From positions 283,907 through 333,941 of the forward strand of contig PAAJ01000016.1 of the NCBI GenBank assembly GCA_002702575.1: a DNA stretch of 50,035 nt, in the 5' to 3' direction. Positions within the stretch are counted from its first letter, which is position 1; each line of letters opens with the position of its first letter. This DNA is from Phycisphaerae bacterium (GTDB lineage: Bacteria; Planctomycetota; Phycisphaerae; Phycisphaerales; SM1A02). This document shows positions 41,900 through 50,035 of this stretch, piece by piece. The notes under the pieces are model-generated. The model did not search any database. It was not told the DNA's origin and saw only the letters and a list, made by a program, of their open reading frames with translations. A program made the translations under genes and the position numbers.

Positions 41900-44455
41900 T
41901 CACGACGACGACGTCGCTGACTCCGCGGCCGAACCGCCAACAGGATCCAGCCCATCCATTTCATCCGGATTCTTCAACTGGAAGACTCTCGCGAATCCAC
42001 TCTTGTAGATGAGCTTGAAGAGGTCCCGATCGAATTTCTGCATCACGACCATCTGAATGATGTTTGAATTGAGAAACTCATCGTCCATGACGATCATGTT
42101 TCCACTCTCCTGCAGAATCAGCAGATTGAGCAGATGGAAATTTTCGGGAATGCTGTCATCTGGTCCAAGAAGTCGATACTGGCTTGGTGTTCCTCCAAGC
42201 GCCACCAGACGCAGATGCGGGACTTCGGGATTGATCTTTGGACCTTCCCGCACACCCGTGAAACCGTTTTGTTCATCTTCGTAGACGTATGCAATCGAGT
42301 TGAACGCGACCGGTATTCGCTTGTTCGTCCGCTTGTCATGTACCGAAGCCGTGAGATTTTCCAGATCGATGATGACCCGACTCGGAAGCATGATCTGGTT
42401 CGTGCCCGGAAGCTGCCTGGCTGTACCGGGTGGCATGAAGTGATACACGCCGGCTTCCGGTACGGTCGGCAACGCGTAATCCGGATCTGCATAGGCTTCG
42501 ATCACGCTGAGCAGCTTCAGCATGTCCATCGGGAAGTAGAGAAAGACGTCATTGGTATGTTCGGGCAGCGGCTGCTGACCTCGATCAAGACGACTCGTCA
42601 GTTCCCGCGGAGTCAGTGGCGTGTCGCCGTCCACACCAAGCATGTCATGAGACGCTGGAAGCAGGCCTCGTGCAGCAGAATCCGCTGCCATACCGGCCAG
42701 GCCTGCAGCGACTTCCTGTGAATCGGACATGGAGATGGTGGCGATGGTCCAGCAATCGTCGCTGGCGCTGATCGGCGTCATCAGAACATTCCGGTTCGCG
42801 TAGTACCAGAGACCGGATCCGTAATCCCACCAGGAAAGGACATAGGCCCCCGGCTCGGAGTTGTCCTTGATGGACTCCATCGCCTTGATTGCATTCGCAC
42901 GGAAAACAGGAGGAACCTTGAAGGAGATCGCGTGGGTGATGTTGACCGCGATGAACGGCGAAGCCAACAACATGCCGGCGGCGACCGCCCCCACTCGCCT
43001 CGAACGAATCGTCAAACCCGGCAGACATCTGAGGAATGCCTGTGGAATGATGAACAGCATGTAGACAAGGGATGACGCCGCGACGAGGCCACCCCATGTC
43101 GTGAATCGGAGCCCGCCATCGAATGCGAACAGGCCGATCGCGAACATCGGGAAGCAGATCAGGAAGGCCGGATATCGGATACAGAGCAGGACATACCCGA
43201 TGAATGCGAGGATGGCACCTGTCACGGATCCAATGATGCGAACGCACAAGTCCGCGAACGGCTCTCCTCTTGATTCGAGAATGGTGTTCTTGTGCGTCTT
43301 TCTGAAATTGATTTCATCCAGAACCTGGGAACGCTTCAGCTCCACTGGATCGATCTGCGTGACGACCTCGTTGCCCGCGACGATCATGTTCGAATAGGTT
43401 TCCAATTGCCCCACGAATTTGCCCCAGGGCATGCTGAAGAGCACGCTGACAAGACAGATCCCGGCCAGAATCGCAATGAATTGCGCTGTTGCCCTGGTGC
43501 TGATGACCTGGTCGCTCACTTGACCGGTTGCGGTCACCTGCCGCCATTGGCGGATTCTGGATGCCAGAAGCGCCCAGATGATGATGATGGCGAAGAGTCC
43601 AATGAACCAGAGCCATGGCATGTCATGGATTCGAGTGCCATTGGACCAGGGACTCGTCGCAATCCCTGCACCGACCACTGTCAACAAGGCAAATCGAACG
43701 AGCACATCCTTCTTCAGCACGATGCAGATGAGCTGAAGTCCAATGAAACATCCGGCGATACCGGCTCCGATGACCAGACCCTTGGCATAGAAGAACGGAT
43801 AGATGAAGACCACCAGAGCCGCGACTCCGGCGTGATGAATACTGCGACTCTCATGAGCGAGCATCAACAGATAGGCGACCACCAAAGCGACCCAGAATGA
43901 AAAGAGATCCGTGTCGAAATAGCCCGCCATGGTCCGTTCGTAGTAGTTCCACGCGACACCTCCGAGGATGGCCGCCGTGAATCCCCAGAGAGCGCTGCCG
44001 TACAAACGGCCGATGAGGACCAGTGGCACCGTCATCAGGCTGCCCAGGAAGATCGGTGCCCAGACCATCAAGGTCGAGATCGGTACGGGGAACAGCTTGA
44101 GGAAGACCCACGAGAACGCATGCAGGGCACCCTGCTTGTTGAGGATCGGATAAAGATTGGGATTCTCCTGATGCAGACCTTCGAGGTGCTGCTGGAGAAC
44201 GGCGCCATGAGTGAACGCATCGTGGGTCGTCGGTTGGATCAGCCCTTCATGTCTGAAGGCATCAAAGCCTTCCGCCCACGCGAACCAGCGGTATCGGATG
44301 AATGAGCAGACCGCCCAGGCGATCAGAATCAGAAGGAATGTCGTCCACGAGCCATTGAATCGATCCTGAGGTACGGTCAACCATGAACGCCAACCGGTCT
44401 CCCTTGCCAAATCAGGCATCTGGCAAATGTTGTCCGCTCCACTGGAAACGGACAT
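41900..44455 (-). CDS. pglB: Oligosaccharyltransferase, PglB/STT3 family
   Basis: The protein has 851 residues (C. jejuni PglB has 713): about 13 membrane helices up to residue 505, then a periplasmic domain. Catalytic features of bacterial STT3 are present: Asp79 in the first loop (THDAFTHGA), the metal-binding pair Asp181 and Asp183 (RTMAGYFDTDLF), a candidate loop-5 Glu394 (NTILESRGE), GGLRFTTW (447-454), and the sequon-binding WWDYG at 542-546. The C-terminal region keeps LNSNIIQM, then KFDRDLF and ARVFQLK, the same order as in C. jejuni PglB. It would transfer a lipid-linked glycan to asparagine in exported proteins. It starts directly after the aminotransferase stop. Confidence 0.88.
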   Translation of the reverse strand: MSVSSGADNICQMPDLARETGWRSWLTVPQDRFNGSWTTFLLILIAWAVCSFIRYRWFAWAEGFDAFRHEGLIQPTTHDAFTHGAVLQQHLEGLHQENPNLYPILNKQGALHAFSWVFLKLFPVPISTLMVWAPIFLGSLMTVPLVLIGRLYGSALWGFTAAILGGVAWNYYERTMAGYFDTDLFSFWVALVVAYLLMLAHESRSIHHAGVAALVVFIYPFFYAKGLVIGAGIAGCFIGLQLICIVLKKDVLVRFALLTVVGAGIATSPWSNGTRIHDMPWLWFIGLFAIIIIWALLASRIRQWRQVTATGQVSDQVISTRATAQFIAILAGICLVSVLFSMPWGKFVGQLETYSNMIVAGNEVVTQIDPVELKRSQVLDEINFRKTHKNTILESRGEPFADLCVRIIGSVTGAILAFIGYVLLCIRYPAFLICFPMFAIGLFAFDGGLRFTTWGGLVAASSLVYMLFIIPQAFLRCLPGLTIRSRRVGAVAAGMLLASPFIAVNITHAISFKVPPVFRANAIKAMESIKDNSEPGAYVLSWWDYGSGLWYYANRNVLMTPISASDDCWTIATISMSDSQEVAAGLAGMAADSAARGLLPASHDMLGVDGDTPLTPRELTSRLDRGQQPLPEHTNDVFLYFPMDMLKLLSVIEAYADPDYALPTVPEAGVYHFMPPGTARQLPGTNQIMLPSRVIIDLENLTASVHDKRTNKRIPVAFNSIAYVYEDEQNGFTGVREGPKINPEVPHLRLVALGGTPSQYRLLGPDDSIPENFHLLNLLILQESGNMIVMDDEFLNSNIIQMVVMQKFDRDLFKLIYKSGFARVFQLKNPDEMDGLDPVGGSAAESATSSS

Positions 44456-45652
44456 TCAACCCGCTCCCACCGTTGCGTGTGATTTCACATAGCTGATGAT
44501 GGTGTCGGCGACATGTTGTTTCTGGTCCATCGTCAATTCCGGATAGATCGGCAGCGCGATGGTCTCCTGTGCAGCGGCCTCGGATTCCGGAAGTGAACCA
44601 GTGGATTCCGCCAGTGCCTTGAAGCATTCCTGACGATGCAGCGGTACGGGGTAGTAGACCTCGTGACCGATGCGGTTCTCCACCAGGTGCGCCCGAAGAT
44701 CGTCTCGCAGCTCAGCGGGTACCCGAATCACATACTGGTTGTAGATGTGGAAAGCCGGCGATTCCGGGCAAGTGGGCCTCAACAGTGGAAGCGAGGCGGA
44801 ATCAAAGGACATTCCGGATGTTCCGGCACCTGCTTCGTCGAACATGCGATCGTAATCCACCGCATTGCGGCGACGACCGTCTGCCCAGTTGTCGAGATGC
44901 GAAAGCTTGATGTGCAGAACGGCTGCCTGAAGTGCATCAAGTCGCGAGTTGAGACCGACTTCATCGTGGTAGTACTTCGGCTCCATTCCATGATTGCGTA
45001 AGCGACGCATGCGATCTGCAACGACATCGTCGTTGGTCGTCAGAATGCCCCCATCACCGAACCCCCCGAGATTCTTGGATGGGAAGAAGCTGAAGCAGCC
45101 GATGTGGCCACGAGCGCCGACGCGGGTGCCGCCAGCATCACGGCATCCAATCGCCTGAGCGGCGTCCTCGATGAGTGGAACACCGGCTGATTCCGCAAAG
45201 GACAGCATGCCATCCAGATCAACGGCCTGGCCAAACAGATGGACCGGCATGATCGCCTTGAGATTGGAACACCGACTGGCGGCTTCCGCAATCGTCTCGA
45301 CCGTGCAGTTGTAGGTACCCGGATCGATGTCGCAGAAGACCGGCTTGGCCCCGAGTCTCCAGATGGAACCGGCGGTCGAGAAGAAGGTGTAGCTCGGACA
45401 GATGACCTCATCGCCTGGTCCGATGTCGTGCGCCATCAACGCCAGGAGGAGCGCATCGGAGCCACTCGCACAACCCACGGCGTGGCTGGTGCCAGAGTAG
45501 TCGGCGACGGCGGCTTCGAAATCAGCGACCTTGGGCCCCATGATGAACCATTGGCTTTCCACCACGTCACGAATGATCGGCTCGATTTCGTCACGAAGCG
45601 TGTCGTACTGGGCCTTGAGATCCAGCAGCGGGACATTGATTTCCTGGGACAT
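44456..45652 (-). CDS. DegT/DnrJ/EryC1/StrS-family sugar aminotransferase
   Basis: The start at 45652 has GAGGAA upstream and gives 398 residues. It is a PLP enzyme with Asp163 (LIEDAAQAIG) and the PLP Lys193 (FFPSKNLGGFGDGG). VPLLDLKAQYDTL and CASGSDALLLAL are family hallmarks. Such enzymes aminate nucleotide-linked keto-sugars to make amino sugars of surface and protein-linked glycans; Campylobacter PglE and WbpE-type enzymes belong here. The stop codon directly abuts the ATG of pglB (TGAATG), so the two form an operon. That suggests it makes a sugar for the PglB glycan, which is inference. Confidence 0.9.
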   Translation of the reverse strand: MSQEINVPLLDLKAQYDTLRDEIEPIIRDVVESQWFIMGPKVADFEAAVADYSGTSHAVGCASGSDALLLALMAHDIGPGDEVICPSYTFFSTAGSIWRLGAKPVFCDIDPGTYNCTVETIAEAASRCSNLKAIMPVHLFGQAVDLDGMLSFAESAGVPLIEDAAQAIGCRDAGGTRVGARGHIGCFSFFPSKNLGGFGDGGILTTNDDVVADRMRRLRNHGMEPKYYHDEVGLNSRLDALQAAVLHIKLSHLDNWADGRRRNAVDYDRMFDEAGAGTSGMSFDSASLPLLRPTCPESPAFHIYNQYVIRVPAELRDDLRAHLVENRIGHEVYYPVPLHRQECFKALAESTGSLPESEAAAQETIALPIYPELTMDQKQHVADTIISYVKSHATVGAG

Positions 45653-45784
45653 CCGTTGATTCCTCAATCTGGGTCCATGGTTCTGCGGGCTCACCCGCGG
45701 TCGATGACGTATTGTAGACACTTGGGCCGACTTGGCTTAGCCCCCCCCATCTCCCATCGAAAACCGCCTTCGTGAGAATGAAAA

Positions 45785-45809
45785 AACCCCTTCCCATGGG
45801 GAAGGGGTT
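45785..45809 (-). terminator. Strong intrinsic terminator of the repeat-protein gene
   Basis: A perfect 11-bp stem, AACCCCTTCCC (45785-45795) and GGGAAGGGGTT (45799-45809), has a three-base loop. A run of six A on the plus strand overlaps its left edge, giving a T-tract on the minus strand. It terminates the minus-strand gene whose stop is at 45841. Confidence 0.85.
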
Positions 45810-45840
45810 GTGATCATTGAGGATGGATTCGTTGTGGTGC

Positions 45841-48543
45841 CTAGTTGCAATCGTCGTCGCAGGTTGTCCCCGCACCCAGCCACTCAGCGCCTGGGAAACT
45901 GCATTCCGCCTGAGTGAGTTCAAGACAGGCGCCCAGATCTTCGTTGCAGCATGCGCCCAGGGCGTCTGCATCATCATCTTCGACACCGCCGCCGCCACCG
46001 GCACATGGGGCACATCCGTAGGAATCCAGGAGTCCGTCGATCAGGATGTCCCAGATGCCCTGCACGATTGCGGGTGGAGGCGCCTGGAATTCAGGTGGCC
46101 AGGTGTCAGGATTATCCTTGTCGAACGAGCAGACGTAGTCGCAAGGATCGACGCCTGCCGGGATATCAATCGCACCGAGACCACCACTTCCGCCGTCACC
46201 CGGCGGAGTATTGCCGTTGCCGCTGCCTGGAAGTTCCGGAAGTTCGAAGCCGTCGCCCAGAAGGTCACCCAGACCACCACCGAAGCTTGGAAGATCCCCG
46301 AGTGGATCCTCAGGAAGACCTTCGAAGAACTCCAGTGCGATCTGCTCGAGAGTTCCATCTGGGTTCATGCGCCACGCGCTACCGATCCTGTATGGGATGG
46401 CATTCACATAGTTCGTCGCACTGCTGCCTTCATCGTCGGGTCGATCGCCTTCGACCGAGCCGGAAGGATCGCCGCCTTCTTCGTCGCGATCGACGGCTTC
46501 TGCATCCAGTCCGGCACCCTCGCCCAGATCATCGGATGGCACGGATGGTTCGCTCGGAGGCGTAGAACCCCCACGATCCATCTGCCAGTTGACGACACCC
46601 AAGCCGTCATTCCAGATGAGATTCACGTGCCCGTTGGAGGTGTAGCTGCCAATGCCGCCCAGCTCCGCATCGATGACGACCTCCTGACCGTTGTATGTCA
46701 GATAGTCGCCTTCCTGGAAGTTCTGGGTGCCGATGATCCAGATTGCAATCCGGTTGTACTCCTCGGCCCACCAGAGCAGATCGCCGTCAATACCGTCTCC
46801 ATTGAGATCGCCCGTGCCGATGACATGCCAGTTGCTGCCCGGTACCAGTTCTTCACCAGTTGAATAGGTCAGTTGCGATGCGATGTCCACGGTGCTGGGT
46901 GCCGTGGTCGACATGGTCCAGGTTCCCACGATGCCGTCGATCGAGCTCTGCCAGATGATGCAACTTCTCCCGTAGCGACTGCCCGCTGTCACGAGCTCCC
47001 AGCTCAGGTCGACGACCGTCGTAGATGGGAGTGAAGAAGCAATCCAGTCCTGGGCATCGACGTTGATCGTCCAGACCCAGGTCTCTCCGGTCAGGCTGTT
47101 CCACCAGAAGATCTCGGCGATTCCGTTGTTGTCGAGGTCCGCCACGACAGGCTTGAGCTCGACACCGGTCAATGGCAGGCTGCCGGTCCGGACGAGATGG
47201 CCGTTCTGAAGGATCCAGATCATGCTCGATCCGATGGTCTCGTTCCACCAGAAGAGATCCATGCTGCCGTCGCCGTTGAAGTCGCCGGGCATGGAAGTCC
47301 AACCACCTCCGGGCAGGAGGATCGTCTCATCAGAGTCGACATAGGTCATGTCACGAGGACCTCCCTGGAACGCTTCGGTATGAAGAAGGTTCACGAGGCC
47401 GCCGGTGCCCTCACCGTGGGGGTCCGAGAGTGAAATCGTCGGCAGTGACTTGTAACCACTCCCCGGATCGAAGTCGGTGATTTCAAGGAGTGGTCCACGA
47501 CGTTCCCAGTCCAGTTCCAGATCAATTCCACCGCCGTCGTTCGGGAACTCCGTGGGTGGGCTCAGGAATGCACTGCCCTCGTTGTTGAGAAAGACATCCA
47601 CAACTTCGCCACCGCTGTAGAACTCGATGACTGGTGGGGTCGTGAACTGCACGGACTCGCCATCGACCTTGTAGCGGGCAATGAACGGGTCCGTTCCGAC
47701 ATCCAGTCCATTCGTGATGAGCTGGTTGAAGTAGTACACATTTTCAGATCGCTCTGGCAGAACATCTGAAAGCCTGTGAAGAATCTTGTCGGCAAGCGGA
47801 TCATCATCCGCATCGAATTCGTGCTTGATACTGGTGATCTCGCCGTTGGATCCCGTGAAGCATCGAATATCGCCGAAACCGACACCGTTGGCAGCCGTCG
47901 GCCAGATCTCGAGATTGAAGACCGGCATGCTTACGCCGTCGATGTTCGCACCGGAACCCGGTGAGATGATCTTGAAGGCCGTAAGAGCGCTTGAATTCGT
48001 GTTGTCACCGGCCGGATAGGGCGCGACATAGATGTCCGCATTCGCATCCGTACCGTTTTCATTGTCGTTGGTCGCAATCCAAGTCCAGGCCGTCATGCCA
48101 TAGTCGTCATCCGGCCCGTCTCCGATGCCGCCATCATTGAGTGGTCGTGTGTTGATGTGACCACTTCCCGAAGCGTTCACCGTGAGGTTGGTGATCCGCC
48201 CGCTGACTTCATAGCTGGCCCGCGCACCGGTTCCACTGGTACCGTTGTTGTTGAAGATGACGCTGCCGGCCGAATATTCCTCGCCTTCAAATCCATCTGC
48301 GATCTCGAGTCCATCGAGCGTGAATTCGGATTCGATCAGATCAATTCCAGACGAGGTCATGAAGTGGAGCGTGACCCGCCCCGAACTGGGGTCGTGACGA
48401 ATGATGTCGTGGTTCTGATCCGGAGATGCATTCTGTGGACCACGACCAAGATCGGTCACCGATACGGCAACGTCACTGCCGATCGCGGAGGTCCCGAGCA
48501 GCAGACCAGTCAGTACACAACCAAGCAGGTTCCATCTGGACAT
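45841..48543 (-). CDS. Large secreted protein with FG-GAP-like propeller repeats and a Cys-rich tail
   Basis: The protein has 900 residues from the ATG at 48543 with GAGGTGA upstream (a GTG lies four codons earlier). It has a signal peptide (hydrophobic 5-21). After an N-terminal beta-rich region there are FG-GAP/VCBS-like modules: GDFNGDGSMDLFWWNE (about 418), ADLDNNGIAEIFWWN and GDLNGDGIDGDLLWW (about 577), each followed by W-x-I/T strands. Such modules form calcium-binding beta-propellers. A low-complexity Asp/Glu/Gly/Pro linker (about 660-740) follows. The last 40 residues hold a cysteine cluster, GACCNEDLGAC...LTQAEC...TTCDDDCN, a tail I associate with planctomycete secreted proteins. 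Function is unknown; surface or extracellular adhesion is plausible. Confidence 0.8.
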   Translation of the reverse strand: MSRWNLLGCVLTGLLLGTSAIGSDVAVSVTDLGRGPQNASPDQNHDIIRHDPSSGRVTLHFMTSSGIDLIESEFTLDGLEIADGFEGEEYSAGSVIFNNNGTSGTGARASYEVSGRITNLTVNASGSGHINTRPLNDGGIGDGPDDDYGMTAWTWIATNDNENGTDANADIYVAPYPAGDNTNSSALTAFKIISPGSGANIDGVSMPVFNLEIWPTAANGVGFGDIRCFTGSNGEITSIKHEFDADDDPLADKILHRLSDVLPERSENVYYFNQLITNGLDVGTDPFIARYKVDGESVQFTTPPVIEFYSGGEVVDVFLNNEGSAFLSPPTEFPNDGGGIDLELDWERRGPLLEITDFDPGSGYKSLPTISLSDPHGEGTGGLVNLLHTEAFQGGPRDMTYVDSDETILLPGGGWTSMPGDFNGDGSMDLFWWNETIGSSMIWILQNGHLVRTGSLPLTGVELKPVVADLDNNGIAEIFWWNSLTGETWVWTINVDAQDWIASSLPSTTVVDLSWELVTAGSRYGRSCIIWQSSIDGIVGTWTMSTTAPSTVDIASQLTYSTGEELVPGSNWHVIGTGDLNGDGIDGDLLWWAEEYNRIAIWIIGTQNFQEGDYLTYNGQEVVIDAELGGIGSYTSNGHVNLIWNDGLGVVNWQMDRGGSTPPSEPSVPSDDLGEGAGLDAEAVDRDEEGGDPSGSVEGDRPDDEGSSATNYVNAIPYRIGSAWRMNPDGTLEQIALEFFEGLPEDPLGDLPSFGGGLGDLLGDGFELPELPGSGNGNTPPGDGGSGGLGAIDIPAGVDPCDYVCSFDKDNPDTWPPEFQAPPPAIVQGIWDILIDGLLDSYGCAPCAGGGGGVEDDDADALGACCNEDLGACLELTQAECSFPGAEWLGAGTTCDDDCN

Positions 48544-48876
48544 GATCAATATCACCTCGTCACTTCAGGCCAGGCCAGAGCGGCGTTCTGACCCCTTGAA
48601 TCGCTGAAAAATGGCCCGAAAAAGACCATTTCCATCCCACAGCATACCCCACCATCGGCCGGGCCCCATCAAAGGCCCCGAAATCGGTCCAATCGAAAGA
48701 ATGGGGTTCCAATCATTCGGATCCGATGATTCCTGCAGGGATGCTGGGAGTGCTCCTGAATGAGTACGCAGATGGCCCGCAGGCTGTTCTGGAAGCCTCG
48801 CAGAACGCTCTGGAAGGGTCTTTAGAGGAGTTTCTCGTGCCCTGACAGGGGCTCAGCTCAGGAAGCGTCTCAGCTC
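48544..48876. other. Gene-free region between the two repeat-protein genes
   Basis: This stretch of 333 bases has no convincing gene. It contains an imperfect palindrome AATCATTCGG-ATCCGATGATT (48711-48731, one bulged T) and a weaker AAATGG/CCATTT pair near 48609. It must carry the minus-strand promoter for the gene starting at 48543 and possibly the terminator for the gene ending at 48877. Neither has a clear consensus. A 39-codon plus-strand ORF (48726-48845) has no ribosome site and is not called. Confidence 0.5.
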
Positions 48877-50035
48877 TCAACGCAGCCCGTTGACCTCGAA
48901 TGGACGAGCCGACCGCCCAGTCCCTTCAACGGCTCCCTGGCGACTTCTCATGGCGTCCACACTGCGGTCCAGTTGCCAGGTAAACCATGGCCCGTGACCC
49001 GGCAAACTCCATCCGATGGTCGGGAACCACTGGGTTCGCCCGGGGTGCTCGCTGTCCCGGGACCACTTGATGCCATCCAAGGCGTATTGGCCGATTCCCA
49101 CAGGCTTGTACTGTCGGATATCGCCTGCGATGACGGCCCCTGATCTCGTGACGAATCCAGCCCCGCCATTGGGTGCTGCACCGTCGATCCGACTGCCGGA
49201 TCCATCCAGGAGCCAGATGGCCGAGCGGCCGCTGTCACGATCGAAGAAAAGCAGGTCACGGAAGGCATTCGCACCGTCCGAGCGGGGATGCCCCGCCAGA
49301 CTGCCCGCTGCAATCAGATCCCAGGAGGAATCCATTCCAGTGATCAGGTCGCCATTGGCATCGCACAGATACTCATGTTGCGTCAGCCACTCTTCGGTGC
49401 TCGCCCCTGGTTGGATATCGATCTTCCACTGCGCCACACTGCCTTCCGAGGGATCCATCCAGTACAGACGATCCCCCACATTGCAGGCAGCGTTGTTCGT
49501 GCAGACCATCGACCAGTTGAGATCCTCCACCGTAGGAAGGAATCTGGAATCCGGCAGAATCCAGTTTTCTGGATTGGGGTGACTGGAATCAATGATCCAG
49601 ATGGCGTTCTGGCCCGTGAATTGATTGCGCCAGAGAATGCAGCATCCCGGTTGATCCAAACTGAAACTGCCGATGCCTCCGATCTTCCACTCCGGCAGGA
49701 GTGTCGGAAGCGAATGCGCCATCGGTCGACCGTTGGTCATGAGGACTGAACCACCCGAACCCAGATTCCAAATGGCCGATTCACCCGTCTCTGGATGATG
49801 AAGCAGCAGATCCGCAATCCCGTCACCATTGAAATCGCCATTGGCATGGGCTTCCCAACCGTCCAGATGGACCTGAGCGACCTCATCACCTGCGGTCACA
49901 AACCGTCTGCCGTCATCACCATGTGTGGCTGCCAGCAAAGCAGACTCTCCAGTGGCTTCGGGCAGCGGTGACACGCCAGGTGTCCTGTAGTAACCACCGC
50001 CCTCGGAAGAAATCAACGTGCCGACGATCCGACCC
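48877..50035 (-). CDS. FG-GAP-like repeat protein, C-terminal part (5' end outside window)
   Basis: The frame is open from the window edge, so only the last 385 or so residues are seen. Repeats resemble those of the neighbour at 45841: NGDFNGDGIADLLLHH followed by TGESAIWNLG, then GCCILWRNQFTGQNAIWII, RLYWMDPSEGSVAQWKI and LLFFDRDSGRSAIWLL. Each repeat of roughly 60 residues ends in (S/N)A-x-W-x-(I/L), typical of a beta-propeller. Unlike the neighbour, there is no C-terminal cysteine cluster. D-L-N-W-S (about codon 49516-49518 for Asn) is an acidic-type N-glycosylation sequon. The two genes look like tandem paralogues. Function unknown. Confidence 0.75.
   Translation of the reverse strand, partial: GRIVGTLISSEGGGYYRTPGVSPLPEATGESALLAATHGDDGRRFVTAGDEVAQVHLDGWEAHANGDFNGDGIADLLLHHPETGESAIWNLGSGGSVLMTNGRPMAHSLPTLLPEWKIGGIGSFSLDQPGCCILWRNQFTGQNAIWIIDSSHPNPENWILPDSRFLPTVEDLNWSMVCTNNAACNVGDRLYWMDPSEGSVAQWKIDIQPGASTEEWLTQHEYLCDANGDLITGMDSSWDLIAAGSLAGHPRSDGANAFRDLLFFDRDSGRSAIWLLDGSGSRIDGAAPNGGAGFVTRSGAVIAGDIRQYKPVGIGQYALDGIKWSRDSEHPGRTQWFPTIGWSLPGHGPWFTWQLDRSVDAMRSRQGAVEGTGRSARPFEVNGLR

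Noticed and set aside
45817-46863. Open plus-strand frame of 348 codons
   Set aside because: It lies entirely opposite the repeat-protein gene and its leading terminator region. Its composition (runs of Ala, Arg and Thr) is that of an antisense shadow, and no family is recognisable.
48726-48845. 39-codon plus-strand ORF in the gene-free region
   Set aside because: The peptide is plausible (LNEYADGPQAVLEASQ), but there is no ribosome binding site and the start lies inside a palindrome. Too weak to call without conservation.
1-50035. CRISPR arrays, tRNA or rRNA genes, insertion sequences
   Set aside because: Reading both strands, I saw no regular spaced repeats, no cloverleaf-like segment with a T-loop motif, and no transposase or terminal inverted repeats.

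Overview
The window looks like a chromosomal segment of a marine planctomycete, probably class Phycisphaerae. The clues are a membrane protein ending in a CxxCGYDL...CPxCG zinc ribbon (31665-32432), two secreted proteins with FNGDG-type propeller repeats, one with a Cys-rich tail (45841-50035), a type III glutamine synthetase, an outer-membrane (Gram-negative) cell plan with a TolC/RND pump and flagellar L-ring and distal-rod genes, and moderately high GC. The taxonomic placement is inference from gene content; there is no rRNA or tRNA gene here. No IS element, prophage, CRISPR array or plasmid gene is visible. The recombinase at 27870 looks like a housekeeping Xer protein.

Layout. 1-2694: end of an ABC-2 type transporter (ATPase tail plus permease), dipeptidase E, and a convergent EamA-type exporter. 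2788-8645: a tripartite RND efflux operon (outer-membrane factor, adaptor, pump). 8651-15650: oligopeptidase B-like peptidase, exonuclease III, phosphoglycerate mutase, GlnN and PanB. 15812-20379: HtrA-like protease, an Opp/Dpp-type ATPase, thymidylate synthase with dihydrofolate reductase, and a secreted protein of unknown function. 20458-23328: a small lipoprotein, a Dus-family tRNA-dihydrouridine synthase and another exported unknown. 23377-27391: a minus-strand flagellar operon (small ORF, flgF, flgG, flgA, flgH) diverging from a small cysteine-motif protein and a Xer recombinase. 28807-32432: TrpS, a CPBP membrane protease, TrpC and the zinc-ribbon membrane protein. 32459-41887: an acyl-CoA and branched-chain amino-acid catabolism block (two crotonases, a large acyl-CoA dehydrogenase, a Leu/Val-type dehydrogenase, 2-oxoacid dehydrogenase E1alpha/E1beta/E2) ending in a metallo-beta-lactamase-fold hydrolase. 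41900-45652: a DegT-family sugar aminotransferase immediately followed by a PglB/STT3-type oligosaccharyltransferase. 45841-50035: two large secreted repeat proteins.

How the genes work together. In the catabolic block, the Leu/Val dehydrogenase would make branched-chain 2-oxoacids, the E1/E2 complex would convert them to acyl-CoAs, and the acyl-CoA dehydrogenase and crotonases would carry out the next steps. No E3 gene is present. The main part of this block follows a leader of about 230 nt with several perfect hairpins, one of which contains the ribosome binding site. The DegT and PglB pair is the most striking item: its conserved features match the Campylobacter N-glycosylation enzyme over its full length. 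It sits next to secreted proteins, and several exported proteins in the window carry acidic-type sequons (D-x-N-x-S/T).
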